Assembly (NCBI GenBank): GCA_963706685.1
Contig: CAVPMY010000007.1
Location: forward strand, 62,001 to 126,000
Source of the DNA: CADEEN01 sp963706685
Lineage (GTDB): Bacteria; Pseudomonadota; Gammaproteobacteria; Burkholderiales; Burkholderiaceae_C
Direction: 5' to 3'
DNA length: 64,000 nt
Shown: piece by piece, positions 1 through 8,015 of the stretch
Numbering within the stretch: the stretch's first letter is position 1
Layout of the letters: every line of letters starts with the position of its first letter
The notes under the pieces: generated by a model
What the model saw: only the letters and a program-made list of their open reading frames with translations
Databases searched by the model: none
Told to the model about the DNA's origin: nothing
Translations under genes and position numbers: made by a program

Positions 1-1
1 C

Positions 2-283
2 GGCCGCCACGAGGCGCTGCACGACGCGCTCGATGAACTGGATGACGCCGACATGCCGGCAGCACCCGACGAAGTCAGTGCGCAGCGCGACCTGGGCATC
101 CTGCTCGAGGCCTTGCCTGCCGCGCAGCGTCAGGCCATCGTGCTGACCAAGATCGAAGGGCTGTCGGTGGCCGAGGCCGCCCAGCGCACCGGTGCATCGG
201 AGTCGGCAATCAAGGTGCAGGTGCACCGTGGCCTCAAGCGCCTGGCGGCGCTGGTCAGGCAAAGCGCGCCACGGCGACCGTAG
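2..283 (+). CDS. ECF sigma factor, C-terminal part
   Basis: This gene enters from the left edge and ends at TAG 281-283, so only about 93 C-terminal residues are visible. They carry sigma region 4: a helical stretch with LPAAQRQAIVLTKIEGLSV, then the helix-turn-helix that reads out the -35 element (EAAQRTGASESAIKVQVHRG). The family directs RNA polymerase to a small stress regulon. The next gene, 9 bases downstream on the same strand, is an NrsF-type membrane anti-sigma factor, which is the usual partner. The N-terminal region 2 lies outside the window, so the subgroup cannot be fixed; the NrsF partner suggests the SigF-like ECFs of Proteobacteria. Confidence 0.88.
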   Translation, partial: GRHEALHDALDELDDADMPAAPDEVSAQRDLGILLEALPAAQRQAIVLTKIEGLSVAEAAQRTGASESAIKVQVHRGLKRLAALVRQSAPRRP

Positions 284-292
284 GGGACGGCG

Positions 293-928
293 ATGAAGAC
301 AGAGCAGTTGATCGAGATGCTGGCCCGCGGTGCCGGCGCAGCCTCGCCGATGCGTGCCGTGCCGCGACTGGCACCGGTCGTGGTCGGCGGCACGCTGTTC
401 AGCGCCGCCACGGCGCTGCTGCTGCTGGGTTGGATACCGCGCGAGATGTACGCATTGCCTGCACCGTGGATCAAGCTCGCCTATGCCGGGTTGCTGGTGC
501 TGGCGGCGACCCGGCTTGCGGTGCGTCTGTCGCGCCCGGCGGCGCGCGTCGCCGAGCCGGCGCGCGGTCTGGCCCTGGTCGTGCTGGTCATGGCCGCGCT
601 GGCGCTGGGGTCGCTGGCCGCGGCGCCGAGCGGTGCGCGTCTGGCCACGCTGCTCGGCGAGTCTTGGCTGCGTTGCCCGACGCATGTGTTTCTGTTGTCC
701 CTGCCAACGCTGGCCGGCGCCTTGTGGGTGATGCGGGGCCTGGCGCCGACGCGCTTGCGCGATGCCGGATTTGCAGCCGGTGTGCTGGCCGGCGCGGTCG
801 GCGCGATGGGCTATGCGCTGACCTGCCTCGAGACATCGCCGGCCTTCATCGGCGCCTGGTACACGTTTGGCATCGCGCTGGCCGGTGCGCTCGGCGCCTG
901 GCTCGGGCCGCACGTGCTGCGCTGGTGA
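293..928 (+). CDS. NrsF family (DUF1109) membrane anti-sigma factor
   Basis: A 211-residue protein with about six predicted membrane helices. It has the family hallmarks: a short charged cytoplasmic N-terminus (MKTEQLIEMLARG), a Cys-containing WLRCPTHVFLLSLP segment and an LAPTRLRDAGFAAG turn. NrsF proteins hold their cognate ECF sigma factor at the membrane and release it under metal or oxidative stress; that role is known for the family and inferred here. The start at 293 follows the sigma stop by 9 bases with a GGGGAC ribosome site, so the two are cotranscribed. Length is typical. Confidence 0.85.
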   Translation: MKTEQLIEMLARGAGAASPMRAVPRLAPVVVGGTLFSAATALLLLGWIPREMYALPAPWIKLAYAGLLVLAATRLAVRLSRPAARVAEPARGLALVVLVMAALALGSLAAAPSGARLATLLGESWLRCPTHVFLLSLPTLAGALWVMRGLAPTRLRDAGFAAGVLAGAVGAMGYALTCLETSPAFIGAWYTFGIALAGALGAWLGPHVLRW

Positions 929-1013
929 TGCACGCGCAGCCGACAACGGGAATCTGTCATGCGCAACTCTCAGTCGAACCGCGAAAAGCATGCCTCTCGC
1001 TTTTTGTTTGCGA

Positions 1014-1250
1014 TCAGCCGGCCGCACCGGGCCTGGCGCTGTTCGTCTCGTCGCTGTCCGTTCCGAAATCGTCGGCGAACATGTCGCCCGACAGCGTCTT
1101 CAGCCCATCGAGTTGCTTGGCAATGTTGCTGCAGTTGCCGCACATCGCCAAGTGCATGCGCAGGCGCGCACGATCGACAAAGCCCAGCGGCTCGTCATAG
1201 GCCCGCGTCAACAGTTGTGCGACCTGCTTGCACGAGTGCATGAGATTCAT
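1014..1250 (-). CDS. small zinc-binding anti-sigma (zf-HC2/ZAS) protein
   Basis: A 78-residue protein whose Cys7 plus HLAMCGNC (H33, C37, C40) reproduce the Cys-x25-His-x3-Cys-x2-Cys zinc signature of ZAS anti-sigma factors. These proteins normally lie directly after an ECF sigma gene and sense redox or zinc state. Here no sigma gene lies upstream: 1251-1465 is apparently non-coding and the next gene up is a DUF4148 protein on the same strand. It is convergent with the NrsF gene. Met4 (position 1241) is an alternative start. The fold is supported by the motif; the partner sigma is unknown. Confidence 0.7.
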   Translation of the reverse strand: MNLMHSCKQVAQLLTRAYDEPLGFVDRARLRMHLAMCGNCSNIAKQLDGLKTLSGDMFADDFGTDSDETNSARPGAAG

Positions 1251-1465
1251 CGTCTGATCCTGGGTGGATGTCGTGCAGGGATCGACACACGATCAAGCAA
1301 TGATCGACCCAAGCGATGGGCGCGGTCAAGCGCGCTGTGCGGCCCACGAAGTCCGCTGCAATGCATGGCGACGGGAGTCGAGCCGCGGGTCGCAGTGCGT
1401 GGCCAGCGCCGTGCTTTGCTCACGATGCTCGATCGTCCCGTCATCCGTCACAAGTCGAATGCGAC

Positions 1466-1939
1466 TCAGCGCGCGGGGCTGAGCGACAGCGCGGCCGTGT
1501 TCTGCTCTGCCGGGCTCGCCCTGCGGGCGATGAGACCGGACTCTTCGGCGACGTGCCGCGGCAGCAGGTCTTCGCCGACGCGAACGAAGTCACCCCTGGC
1601 GCGCGAGGCCGATGCATCGGCCAGCACCTCGGCGCGTGTCTTGGTGCTGACGAAGTGGTCGCGGCGCCGAGATTCATCGCCGGAGAACACCCACTCGCCA
1701 GCGGTCTGCCAGGCGAACATTTCGGCGATCACTTCGGCGCGAGTGCGCAAACCGAAGAACGGCACATGGGGGATGTAGCCGTCGCCATGCCTGATCCAAC
1801 CGGCTGCTGCGGGATTGCCGTGGATCTCGATGCGCTGCGTCGGCGCCGACGTCTGGGCGACCGCGACGCTGCTCATCAGCGCACCGAGCAGGGTCAACGA
1901 CAGGGCGGACGCGACGGCGGAAATTCGAAGGACGTTCAT
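1466..1939 (-). CDS. DUF4148-type secreted protein
   Basis: 157 residues. The start at 1939 is chosen over the longer frame because it gives a clean signal peptide (MNVLRISAVASALSLTLLGA, ending VAVAQ) and has AGGAAGAG a few bases upstream. The mature part contains two copies of the DUF4148 pattern, RTRAEVIAEMFAWQTAGEW and KTRAEVLADASASRARGDF. Such proteins are small, periplasmic, very common in Burkholderiales and have no known function. The gene is divergent from the repeat cytochrome at 2197, with about 257 bases between them that should hold both promoters. Confidence 0.72.
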   Translation of the reverse strand: MNVLRISAVASALSLTLLGALMSSVAVAQTSAPTQRIEIHGNPAAAGWIRHGDGYIPHVPFFGLRTRAEVIAEMFAWQTAGEWVFSGDESRRRDHFVSTKTRAEVLADASASRARGDFVRVGEDLLPRHVAEESGLIARRASPAEQNTAALSLSPAR

Positions 1940-2196
1940 GACTCTTCCTTTCAAGGCCTCGAGGAGGGGGAGAAAACCGATCACGCTGCGATGGCCATTC
2001 AGCGTTCTCACCCCCTTGGTCGTCGATGTCCTGTTCGGCGTGACATGCGATTGCATCGAGCAGCGGTTTGTCATCGCAGCGCATGCAATACCCGCACTGC
2101 TGCGGGCAAACCCGTGTCACGAAATTGGCGCTTCGACGAAGTAGAGATGGGGACGCATACGCAGCCCTGCCTGTGTTCCACATCAAGGAGATCCTC

Positions 2197-2925
2197 ATGC
2201 TTTCAACCCATCCTGCCGTTCGCTCCAGCCTCGCCGCCTCGCTGATCGGCCTGGCTTGCGCTGGATCGCCAGCCCTGGCGCAAAACCCCTGCGCCGCCAA
2301 GAAGCCTTGCGCACCGCGCAAGACCCATCCCTGCGCAGGCAAGAACCCCTGCGCTGCGAAGAACCCCTGCGCAGCAGCCGCAAAGATCGATCCCAAGCTG
2401 GTGACGCGGCCCGAGGGCACGCGCTTGGCAGGCGGCGACAAGGCTGTGCTGGTGGCCGAAGGTGAGCGGCTGTGGAATGACAAGACGCTGTCGAGCAATG
2501 GCTTGTCGTGCGCCACCTGCCACACCGGCAACGCGAATTTTTCCGCCAGCTTCGCCAAGCCGTATCCGCACTACGTGGAGATGGCCAATGCGCAGGGCGA
2601 CTTCAAGCGCATCGCGCTCGACGAAATGGTGCAGTTCTGCCTGGTCGTGCCGATGGCCACCAGACCGATGGCATGGAACTCCAAGGAACTGGCCTCGCTG
2701 ACGGCCTACACCGGCGTCGTGCAGACGACGTTCAAGCCCAATCCCTGTGCGGCCAAGGGTGCATGCAGCGCCAAGAACCCCTGTGCGGCGAAGAACCCCT
2801 GTGCAGCCAAGAATCCGTGCGCAGCAAAGAATCCCTGCGCCGCCAAGAAGGGTTGTGCCGCGAGGAGCCCCTGCGCGGCCAAGAGCCCCTGCGCCGCGAA
2901 GAACCCCTGCGCTGCCAAGCGTTGA
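2197..2925 (+). CDS. c-type cytochrome with Cys-rich NPCAAK repeats
   Basis: 242 residues. AAGGAG at 2185-2190 supports the ATG at 2197. A signal peptide (about residues 1-28, ending PALA) exports it. The centre carries one haem-binding motif, CATCH at residues 105-109, in a monohaem class I-like domain (about 65-175), with VPMATRPM as a candidate distal-Met region. On both sides are Cys-rich repeats: five PCAxK-like units at residues 31-63 and ten hexapeptides of type NPCAAK at residues 182-241. Fifteen evenly spaced Cys in a periplasmic protein suggest metal binding or disulfide cross-linking; that is inference. The DUF6969 gene follows. Confidence 0.8.
   Translation: MLSTHPAVRSSLAASLIGLACAGSPALAQNPCAAKKPCAPRKTHPCAGKNPCAAKNPCAAAAKIDPKLVTRPEGTRLAGGDKAVLVAEGERLWNDKTLSSNGLSCATCHTGNANFSASFAKPYPHYVEMANAQGDFKRIALDEMVQFCLVVPMATRPMAWNSKELASLTAYTGVVQTTFKPNPCAAKGACSAKNPCAAKNPCAAKNPCAAKNPCAAKKGCAARSPCAAKSPCAAKNPCAAKR
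2740..2919 (+). repeat. ten 18-bp tandem repeats inside the cytochrome gene
   Basis: Ten in-frame 18-bp units encode NPCAAK (six copies) and variants GACSAK, KGCAAR and SPCAAK (two copies). Third positions vary between units (tgt/tgc, gcg/gcc/gca), so the amino-acid pattern is conserved more tightly than the DNA. That argues for selection on the peptide rather than very recent slippage. A shorter related array of five looser units lies near the N-terminus (about 2287-2385). Confidence 0.9.
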
Positions 2926-3010
2926 CGGCAGCGCACGCGCCAGCCGCCCGCGTGCTGCGCGTCGTGCGCCGCGGCGATCACAATCTGCACATCATGGAGA
3001 TGTCGGGTTC

Positions 3011-3769
3011 GTGATCGCCGAGTTGCCTTCAGCGCGTGTGCAGGCGGCCCTGGAGGGCCTGCGCACGCCGCAATTGACGGGCCTGCTTGCCGCGAGTGAC
3101 GAGGTGCAGGAGTGCTGGCGCGTCCTGCGCAAGGCCGGGCTCAACGTGGTCGGCGAGATGCTGCGCGGTCCGCGCGGGTTCGTCGAACTCGAGCATTACC
3201 CCGACGACGATGTCTTCGACGCCGAGACGCAATCGCAGTACTACTACCATGCGCACCGCGGTCTGCCAGGCGAAAACGGCCACTTCCACACCTTCGTGCG
3301 CCCGCCCGGCATGCCGCCGGGCATGCGCCCGGTCGCCGAGCGCGCCAGCGAGCCCTGGCCCACGGGCGATGCCGCGTTGTCGCACCTGGTGGCGATCTCG
3401 ATGGATGCCTGGGGCTACCCGATCGGCCTGTTCACCACCAACCGCTGGGTCACCGATGAGGCCTGGTACGCGGCTGCGGACGTGACGCCGCTGCTGCAGC
3501 GCTTTCGCATCGACCATGCCGGCCCCTCGTGGCCCGCCAATCGCTGGATCAGCGCGATGTTCGGGCTGTTCTACCCGCAGATGGCGCTGCTGCTCGACGA
3601 ACGTGACCGCGAAGTCGCGCGCTGGCAGCACGACCATCCGGGCGTGGACGTGTTCGAGGACCGGAACCTGGAGATCACGAGCTGGGTGTCGATCTCGGTC
3701 GATCGGCAGATCGAGGCCGCGCGTCTGCGTCTGCACCAAGGCGGCATCGCCGCGCGACCCCAGGCTTGA
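3011..3769 (+). CDS. DUF6969 family protein
   Basis: 252 residues from GTG 3011; an ATG-free reading frame runs further upstream, but a GGAGAT site near 2996 and family length favour this start. Conserved features include VVGEMLRG, a Tyr/His-rich YYYHAHRG and HFHTF pair, LSHLVAISMD, LFTTNRWVT and FEDRNLEITS. The His clusters could bind a metal, but no activity is established. It lies 85 bases after the repeat cytochrome on the same strand, so the two may be cotranscribed. It converges on gshA with 9 bases between them. Confidence 0.72.
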   Translation: MIAELPSARVQAALEGLRTPQLTGLLAASDEVQECWRVLRKAGLNVVGEMLRGPRGFVELEHYPDDDVFDAETQSQYYYHAHRGLPGENGHFHTFVRPPGMPPGMRPVAERASEPWPTGDAALSHLVAISMDAWGYPIGLFTTNRWVTDEAWYAAADVTPLLQRFRIDHAGPSWPANRWISAMFGLFYPQMALLLDERDREVARWQHDHPGVDVFEDRNLEITSWVSISVDRQIEAARLRLHQGGIAARPQA

Positions 3770-3778
3770 GGGTCGGGC

Positions 3779-5320
3779 TCAGGCGGCGGCCGTTTGAAGC
3801 CGCGATGCCGACAGGTAATGCGCGATGAACTCGTCGAACGTCATTCGATCCGCGGCCTGAAGCGCTTCTTGCGTCTTCACCGAGGTTTCGGTGAGGTTGC
3901 GGAAGCGGGCCTGCAGGTCCGCCGGCCAGGGGGCAGTGGCAAGGTGTCGCTTGGCCGCTGCGGACTGCGCCAGGACGAAGGCGATGTAGGAGCCGTTGAA
4001 GTCCCGTGTCATGGTGTCCAGCACGCGTGCCGAGGGCAGCAGCCGCGGGTCGTCGAAGGCTGCACCGGCGGCCTTCACGGCGTCGCCATGGCGAGTGCCG
4101 CCTTGTGCTGCGTCGAGCGCACGGGCGATGGACCGGCACTCAGCGATCAAATCGGCTCCCCACTCGGCCAGCGCGATCCGGTGGTCACCGCGCTCTAGCA
4201 TCAAGCCCGGCTCGCGTCCACGCATGGCGACGCGTTCCTGGTTGCGCGCCAGGGCCGCCACTTCCTGCGGCGTGTCCGGCGGACTCGCCGACAACAGACA
4301 GTGCAGCAGAAAGACATCGATCAACGCCGCCGTCGACGGCGCAATGCCGATCGGCACGAACGGATCGAGGTCGAGGCATCGCACTTCGACGTACTCCACA
4401 CCGCGCGCGCGCAGCGCGTGCAACGGGCGCTCGCCGGGCTCGATGACCCGTTTGGGACGGATCGTGCTGTAGAACTCGTTCTCGATCTGCAGCAAGGTCG
4501 TGGCGAGCTGTTTGTACTCGCCGTCCGGCGTGCGAACACCGATCGCCTCGTAGGCCGGGTGCGAGCGCGTCAGGGCGTCGTGCAACGAGTCGGCGTAATG
4601 CTCGAGGTTGTTGTAGCTGACCGCCAGCGTGGCTTGGGCGTCACTCTGGTAACCCAGGCGCCCCATGCGCAATGTCGTGGCGTGCGGCAGGCCGAGCGTG
4701 TTGCCGGCCAGGGTTTGCAGCCCGTGAGGCCGTCCCGAGACAAAGCTCGAACAGACCGCCGGTGAGGCGCCGAACAGGTACAGCAGCACGAACGCGTGGC
4801 GGCGAAAGTTGCGGATCAGGGCAAAGTAGTCGGTGCTCGCGAGGCCGGGCATCGACCAGTTGTAGTGAATGCCTGAAATCGTCTGCATGCGCCGGCCGTA
4901 GCGATGGCCGAGCCCCAGGCGGTAGACACTCTTGGCGCGGCCGATGTTCGAACTGCCATAGCGGGCGATCGGGATGGCCTCGTCGGGCGGCAGGCCGCAG
5001 GGCATGCTGGCCACCCAGAGCATCTCGTCGCCGATCGAGCGATAGACAAACTGGTGGACCTGCGTCAGTTCGGCCAGGCACGATTCGACGCTGGCGTGCG
5101 CCGCGGTGATGAGTTCGACCTGGGATTCGCAGAAGTCGGTGGTGATGCGGGGATGGGTCAGCGCCGATCCCAGCGCCGCCGGATGCGGTGTCAACGCCAG
5201 CGCGCCGTCGTGTTGCGTGCGCAGGCTTTCCTTTTCGATGCCGCGGCGCATGCCGGCCAGGCGATCAACCGTCAGCGTGTTCAGGCGCTCGTCGATGCTG
5301 CTGCTGTTGTGTTGTGCCAT
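3779..5320 (-). CDS. gshA: glutamate--cysteine ligase
   Basis: 513 residues from ATG 5320 (AGGCAGG upstream); an in-frame ATG at 5353 would add 11. It joins glutamate and cysteine to give gamma-glutamylcysteine, the first step of glutathione synthesis, in the cytosol. Family motifs are intact: GIEKESLR near the N-terminus, TDFCESQVELIT, YGSSNIGRAKSVYR, GIHYNWS and the arginine-rich YVEVRCLDLDPF. Length and motifs match the gamma-proteobacterial-type enzyme. Downstream on the same strand order lies the 5-oxoproline locus, whose substrate is a by-product of glutathione and glutamate chemistry. Confidence 0.93.
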   Translation of the reverse strand: MAQHNSSSIDERLNTLTVDRLAGMRRGIEKESLRTQHDGALALTPHPAALGSALTHPRITTDFCESQVELITAAHASVESCLAELTQVHQFVYRSIGDEMLWVASMPCGLPPDEAIPIARYGSSNIGRAKSVYRLGLGHRYGRRMQTISGIHYNWSMPGLASTDYFALIRNFRRHAFVLLYLFGASPAVCSSFVSGRPHGLQTLAGNTLGLPHATTLRMGRLGYQSDAQATLAVSYNNLEHYADSLHDALTRSHPAYEAIGVRTPDGEYKQLATTLLQIENEFYSTIRPKRVIEPGERPLHALRARGVEYVEVRCLDLDPFVPIGIAPSTAALIDVFLLHCLLSASPPDTPQEVAALARNQERVAMRGREPGLMLERGDHRIALAEWGADLIAECRSIARALDAAQGGTRHGDAVKAAGAAFDDPRLLPSARVLDTMTRDFNGSYIAFVLAQSAAAKRHLATAPWPADLQARFRNLTETSVKTQEALQAADRMTFDEFIAHYLSASRLQTAAA

Positions 5321-5423
5321 CCGCTGCCTGCCTGGGTTGAGTGCTGCGCCCACCGGTGTGGTTTGCGCCGGCCATCATAGGCATGCCGGCATCGAGGCTG
5401 CATGCCAAGGGGCTATTGGCCTG

Positions 5424-6194
5424 TCAGGGCGCCAGCACGTCCCGCAGCCCCGCCAGCCGCCAGCCCGCCGACTCGAGCGTGGCGCGCAGCCGGCGCGCGT
5501 TGTCGACCGCCCCTGGGTTGTCGCCATGCACGCAGATGCTGTGCATGGCGGTCGGCAGTATCTTGCCGCTGTGCGCGACGATGCCGCCGGCGTCGAGCAT
5601 GCGCATCACATGCGCCACCACGGCGTCGTGGTCGTGGAGCACGGCGCCGGGCTCGCTGCGCGGCAGCAGCGTGGCGTCGTCGGCGTAGGCGCGGTCGGCG
5701 AAGACTTCCGCCGCCACCTGCAGCCCGGCACGCAGGCCCGCCGCGTGCAACTCGGACAGCGCAGGCGCGAGCAGGATCAGATCGCGGTCGATAGCGCGCA
5801 CCGCCCGCGCCACGGTGTCGGCGAGCGCGGCATCCTCGCAGGCCTGGTTGTTCAGTGCGCCATGCGGCTTGACATGGCCGAGCCGTCCGCCTTCGGCCGC
5901 GGCCATGCCGGCCAGCGCCCCGACCTGGTAGATCACCGCGGCTTCGAGTTCGGCCGGCGCCATCTCCATGCGCCGCCGGCCGAAGCCCTGCAGGTCGGGG
6001 TAGGCCGGGTGCGCGCCGAGGCCGACCCCGGCGGCCAGCGCGGTGCGCACGGTCTTGCGCATCACCAGCGGGTCGCCGGCATGGAAGCCGCAGGCGATGT
6101 TGGCCGAGCAGACGACGCGCAGCAGTTCTTCGTCGCTGCCCATCGACCACGCGCCGAAAGACTCGCCGAGGTCGGCATTGAGATTGATTTTCAT
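5424..6194 (-). CDS. pxpA: 5-oxoprolinase subunit A (LamB/YcsF family)
   Basis: 256 residues from ATG 6194, preceded by AGGGGGT. It opens with MKINLNADLGESFG, the family signature, and contains IACGFHAGDP, GAHPAYPDL, GHVKPHGAL and ICVHGDNP. PxpA works with PxpB and PxpC to hydrolyse 5-oxoproline to glutamate at the expense of ATP. The start is one base after the pxpC stop, so translation is coupled. It is the last gene of the minus-strand run pxpB-pxpC-pxpA, the common order in Proteobacteria. Confidence 0.93.
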   Translation of the reverse strand: MKINLNADLGESFGAWSMGSDEELLRVVCSANIACGFHAGDPLVMRKTVRTALAAGVGLGAHPAYPDLQGFGRRRMEMAPAELEAAVIYQVGALAGMAAAEGGRLGHVKPHGALNNQACEDAALADTVARAVRAIDRDLILLAPALSELHAAGLRAGLQVAAEVFADRAYADDATLLPRSEPGAVLHDHDAVVAHVMRMLDAGGIVAHSGKILPTAMHSICVHGDNPGAVDNARRLRATLESAGWRLAGLRDVLAP

Positions 6195-6195
6195 G

Positions 6196-7248
6196 TCATG
6201 ACCCCCTGTCAGGGCGGAGTTCGGACGATAGCGCGTGCACGACACCGGCAATCAGGTTGCTCGAGTACAGCGCCGCCTCGTCGATGCCGCCGGCCAGCAG
6301 CGGCCGCAGCGACGCCAGCAGGGTCCGGGTTTCGGCTTCGGCGGCGCGTGCGAGCTGCTCGCCTTCGGCCGCGTCGACAAAGGCAAAGCGCAGCGACTGT
6401 CCGGGCCGCGACGCGGCCAGCCGCGGCAGGTCGGCGCTGATCACGGTGGCGATCTTGGGGTAGCCACCGGCCGTCTGGGCGTCGGCCAGCAGCACGATCG
6501 GCTGGCCATTGCCCGGCACCTGGATCGATCCGGGGACGGTGGCGTCCGACACGATCTCGCGCGCGCCGCGGTGCGCCAGCAGCGGGCCTTCGAGCCGCAC
6601 GCCCATGCGGTCGGCGTCGCTGGTGACGCGGTATTCGGCAGCGACGAAGGCCGCCAGCGCGGCGTCGGCAAAGTGGTCTGCCTGCGGGCCGGCGACGACG
6701 CGGATCGGTCCGCCCGCGGTGCGCGGGGCGTCGGCGAGCCCCTGCTCCAATCGCGCGCTGGCAGGCAGGGCCGGCAGCCGCATGCCGGCAGACAGGGCGC
6801 GCCCGTCGACGCCGCCGAGCGCTGCACGCGCGTAGGTCGAAGCGCTGCCCAGCACCTGCGGCAGTGCCAGGCCCTCGACCGCGATCACCGCGATGCGGCC
6901 CCGTTCGAGGCGGCGCAGGCGCAGCACATCACCGTCGGCCAGCGTCAGCGAGCGCCACGCGTCCGAGACGCGGCGCTCGCCCGCACTGTCGATCTCGACC
7001 GTGGCCTCTGCGGCCACGGCCAGGCGCAGCGCAGCGCCGCGCGCAGCGAGCTGCAAGCCGCCGTCGAAGCACTCGATCACCGGTGCGCCTTCGGCATTGC
7101 CGACCAGCGCATTGGCAATGCGCATCAGGCGGGCATCGAGCACGCCCGCCCACGGCACGCCGACGCGGCGATAGCCGCGCCGGCCGATGTCCTGCAGCGA
7201 CGCATAGGCTCCGGGGGCGATCACCTCGAGATGCGGCTGCGTGTTCAT
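6196..7248 (-). CDS. pxpC: 5-oxoprolinase subunit C (biotin-dependent carboxyltransferase fold)
   Basis: 350 residues. The ATG at 7248 overlaps the pxpB stop in TGATG, which fixes the start. Family features are SLQDIGRRGYRRVGVPWAG near the N-terminus, IECFDGGLQL, DRMGVRLEG, EIVSDATVPGSIQVP and LLADAQTAGGYPKIA. The AHS2/allophanate-hydrolase-like fold places it with PxpB as one half of the 5-oxoprolinase. It is sometimes mis-annotated as urea amidolyase; the PxpA and PxpB neighbours argue against that. Confidence 0.92.
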   Translation of the reverse strand: MNTQPHLEVIAPGAYASLQDIGRRGYRRVGVPWAGVLDARLMRIANALVGNAEGAPVIECFDGGLQLAARGAALRLAVAAEATVEIDSAGERRVSDAWRSLTLADGDVLRLRRLERGRIAVIAVEGLALPQVLGSASTYARAALGGVDGRALSAGMRLPALPASARLEQGLADAPRTAGGPIRVVAGPQADHFADAALAAFVAAEYRVTSDADRMGVRLEGPLLAHRGAREIVSDATVPGSIQVPGNGQPIVLLADAQTAGGYPKIATVISADLPRLAASRPGQSLRFAFVDAAEGEQLARAAEAETRTLLASLRPLLAGGIDEAALYSSNLIAGVVHALSSELRPDRGS

Positions 7249-8015
7249 CACGCGCCCGCCATGGCGCCGGCGTCCGCCCCGGTGGTCAGCCAATGCGTCG
7301 GATCGATCTCTGCGGCCTGCAGCGCCAAGGCCAGGCGGCTGCATTCGTCCGTGGACACCGGCTCGAACCGCACGCGGTCGCCGACCGCCAGCAGCGACGG
7401 CGCATCGCGCGTGGCATCAAACAACGGCACCGGGCAACGGCCGAGCAGGTGCCAGCCGCCCGGGCTTTCCCAGGGATAGATCGCGGTCAGACTGCCGGCG
7501 ATGGCGACACTGCCGGCCGGCACGCGCAGGCGCGGCTCGGTGCGCCGCGGCAGGCGCAGCGCCGACGGCAGCTCGCCCATGAACGGGAATCCGGGCAGGA
7601 AGCCGAGCATGTAGACGCGGACCTCGGTGCCGCTGTGCATCGAGATCACCGCGTCGGCGGTGGTGCCGATGGCCTGGGCGATCGCGGCCAGGTCGGGCGC
7701 GGCATCGCCTTCGTAACACACGGGCAGGCGCCAGCGCCGGCCTTCGACGGGCGCTGCGTCCGGGCTCGCGTTCAGCAGCGGCTGCAGCGCGTCGACCAGC
7801 GCGCCGCGCCCGGTGATGAGCGGGTCGAAGAAGATGGTCAGCGAGCGGAAGGTCGGCATCGTTTCGATCAGGCCCGGCAGGCGCCCGGCGGCATGCTGAG
7901 CTGCGATCGCGTTGTCGAGCGCCCTCACGGCGTCGAGCAGCGCCGGATCGATCGTCTCGCCGAACTCGACGGTGAAGGCGGCATCGCCGGCATCGAGCAG
8001 GCGCGGCGGGTTCAC
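7248..8015 (-). CDS. pxpB: 5-oxoprolinase subunit B
   Basis: 255 residues from GTG 8015, which overlaps the stop of the upstream TRAP permease in GTGA. It carries the AHS1 features: LDAGDAAFTVEFGE, LTIFFDPL, RWRLPVCYEG, EVRVYMLGFLPGFPFMGEL, LPRRTEPRLRVPAGSVAIAG and YPWESPGGWHLLGR. It forms the ATP-using pair with PxpC. The four-base overlap with a transporter gene suggests that uptake and breakdown of the substrate are made from one message. Confidence 0.92.
   Translation of the reverse strand: MNPPRLLDAGDAAFTVEFGETIDPALLDAVRALDNAIAAQHAAGRLPGLIETMPTFRSLTIFFDPLITGRGALVDALQPLLNASPDAAPVEGRRWRLPVCYEGDAAPDLAAIAQAIGTTADAVISMHSGTEVRVYMLGFLPGFPFMGELPSALRLPRRTEPRLRVPAGSVAIAGSLTAIYPWESPGGWHLLGRCPVPLFDATRDAPSLLAVGDRVRFEPVSTDECSRLALALQAAEIDPTHWLTTGADAGAMAGA

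Noticed and set aside
2740..2919. Regular 18-bp repeats that could suggest a CRISPR array.
   Set aside because: No spacers; units are directly adjacent and in frame within the cytochrome gene.
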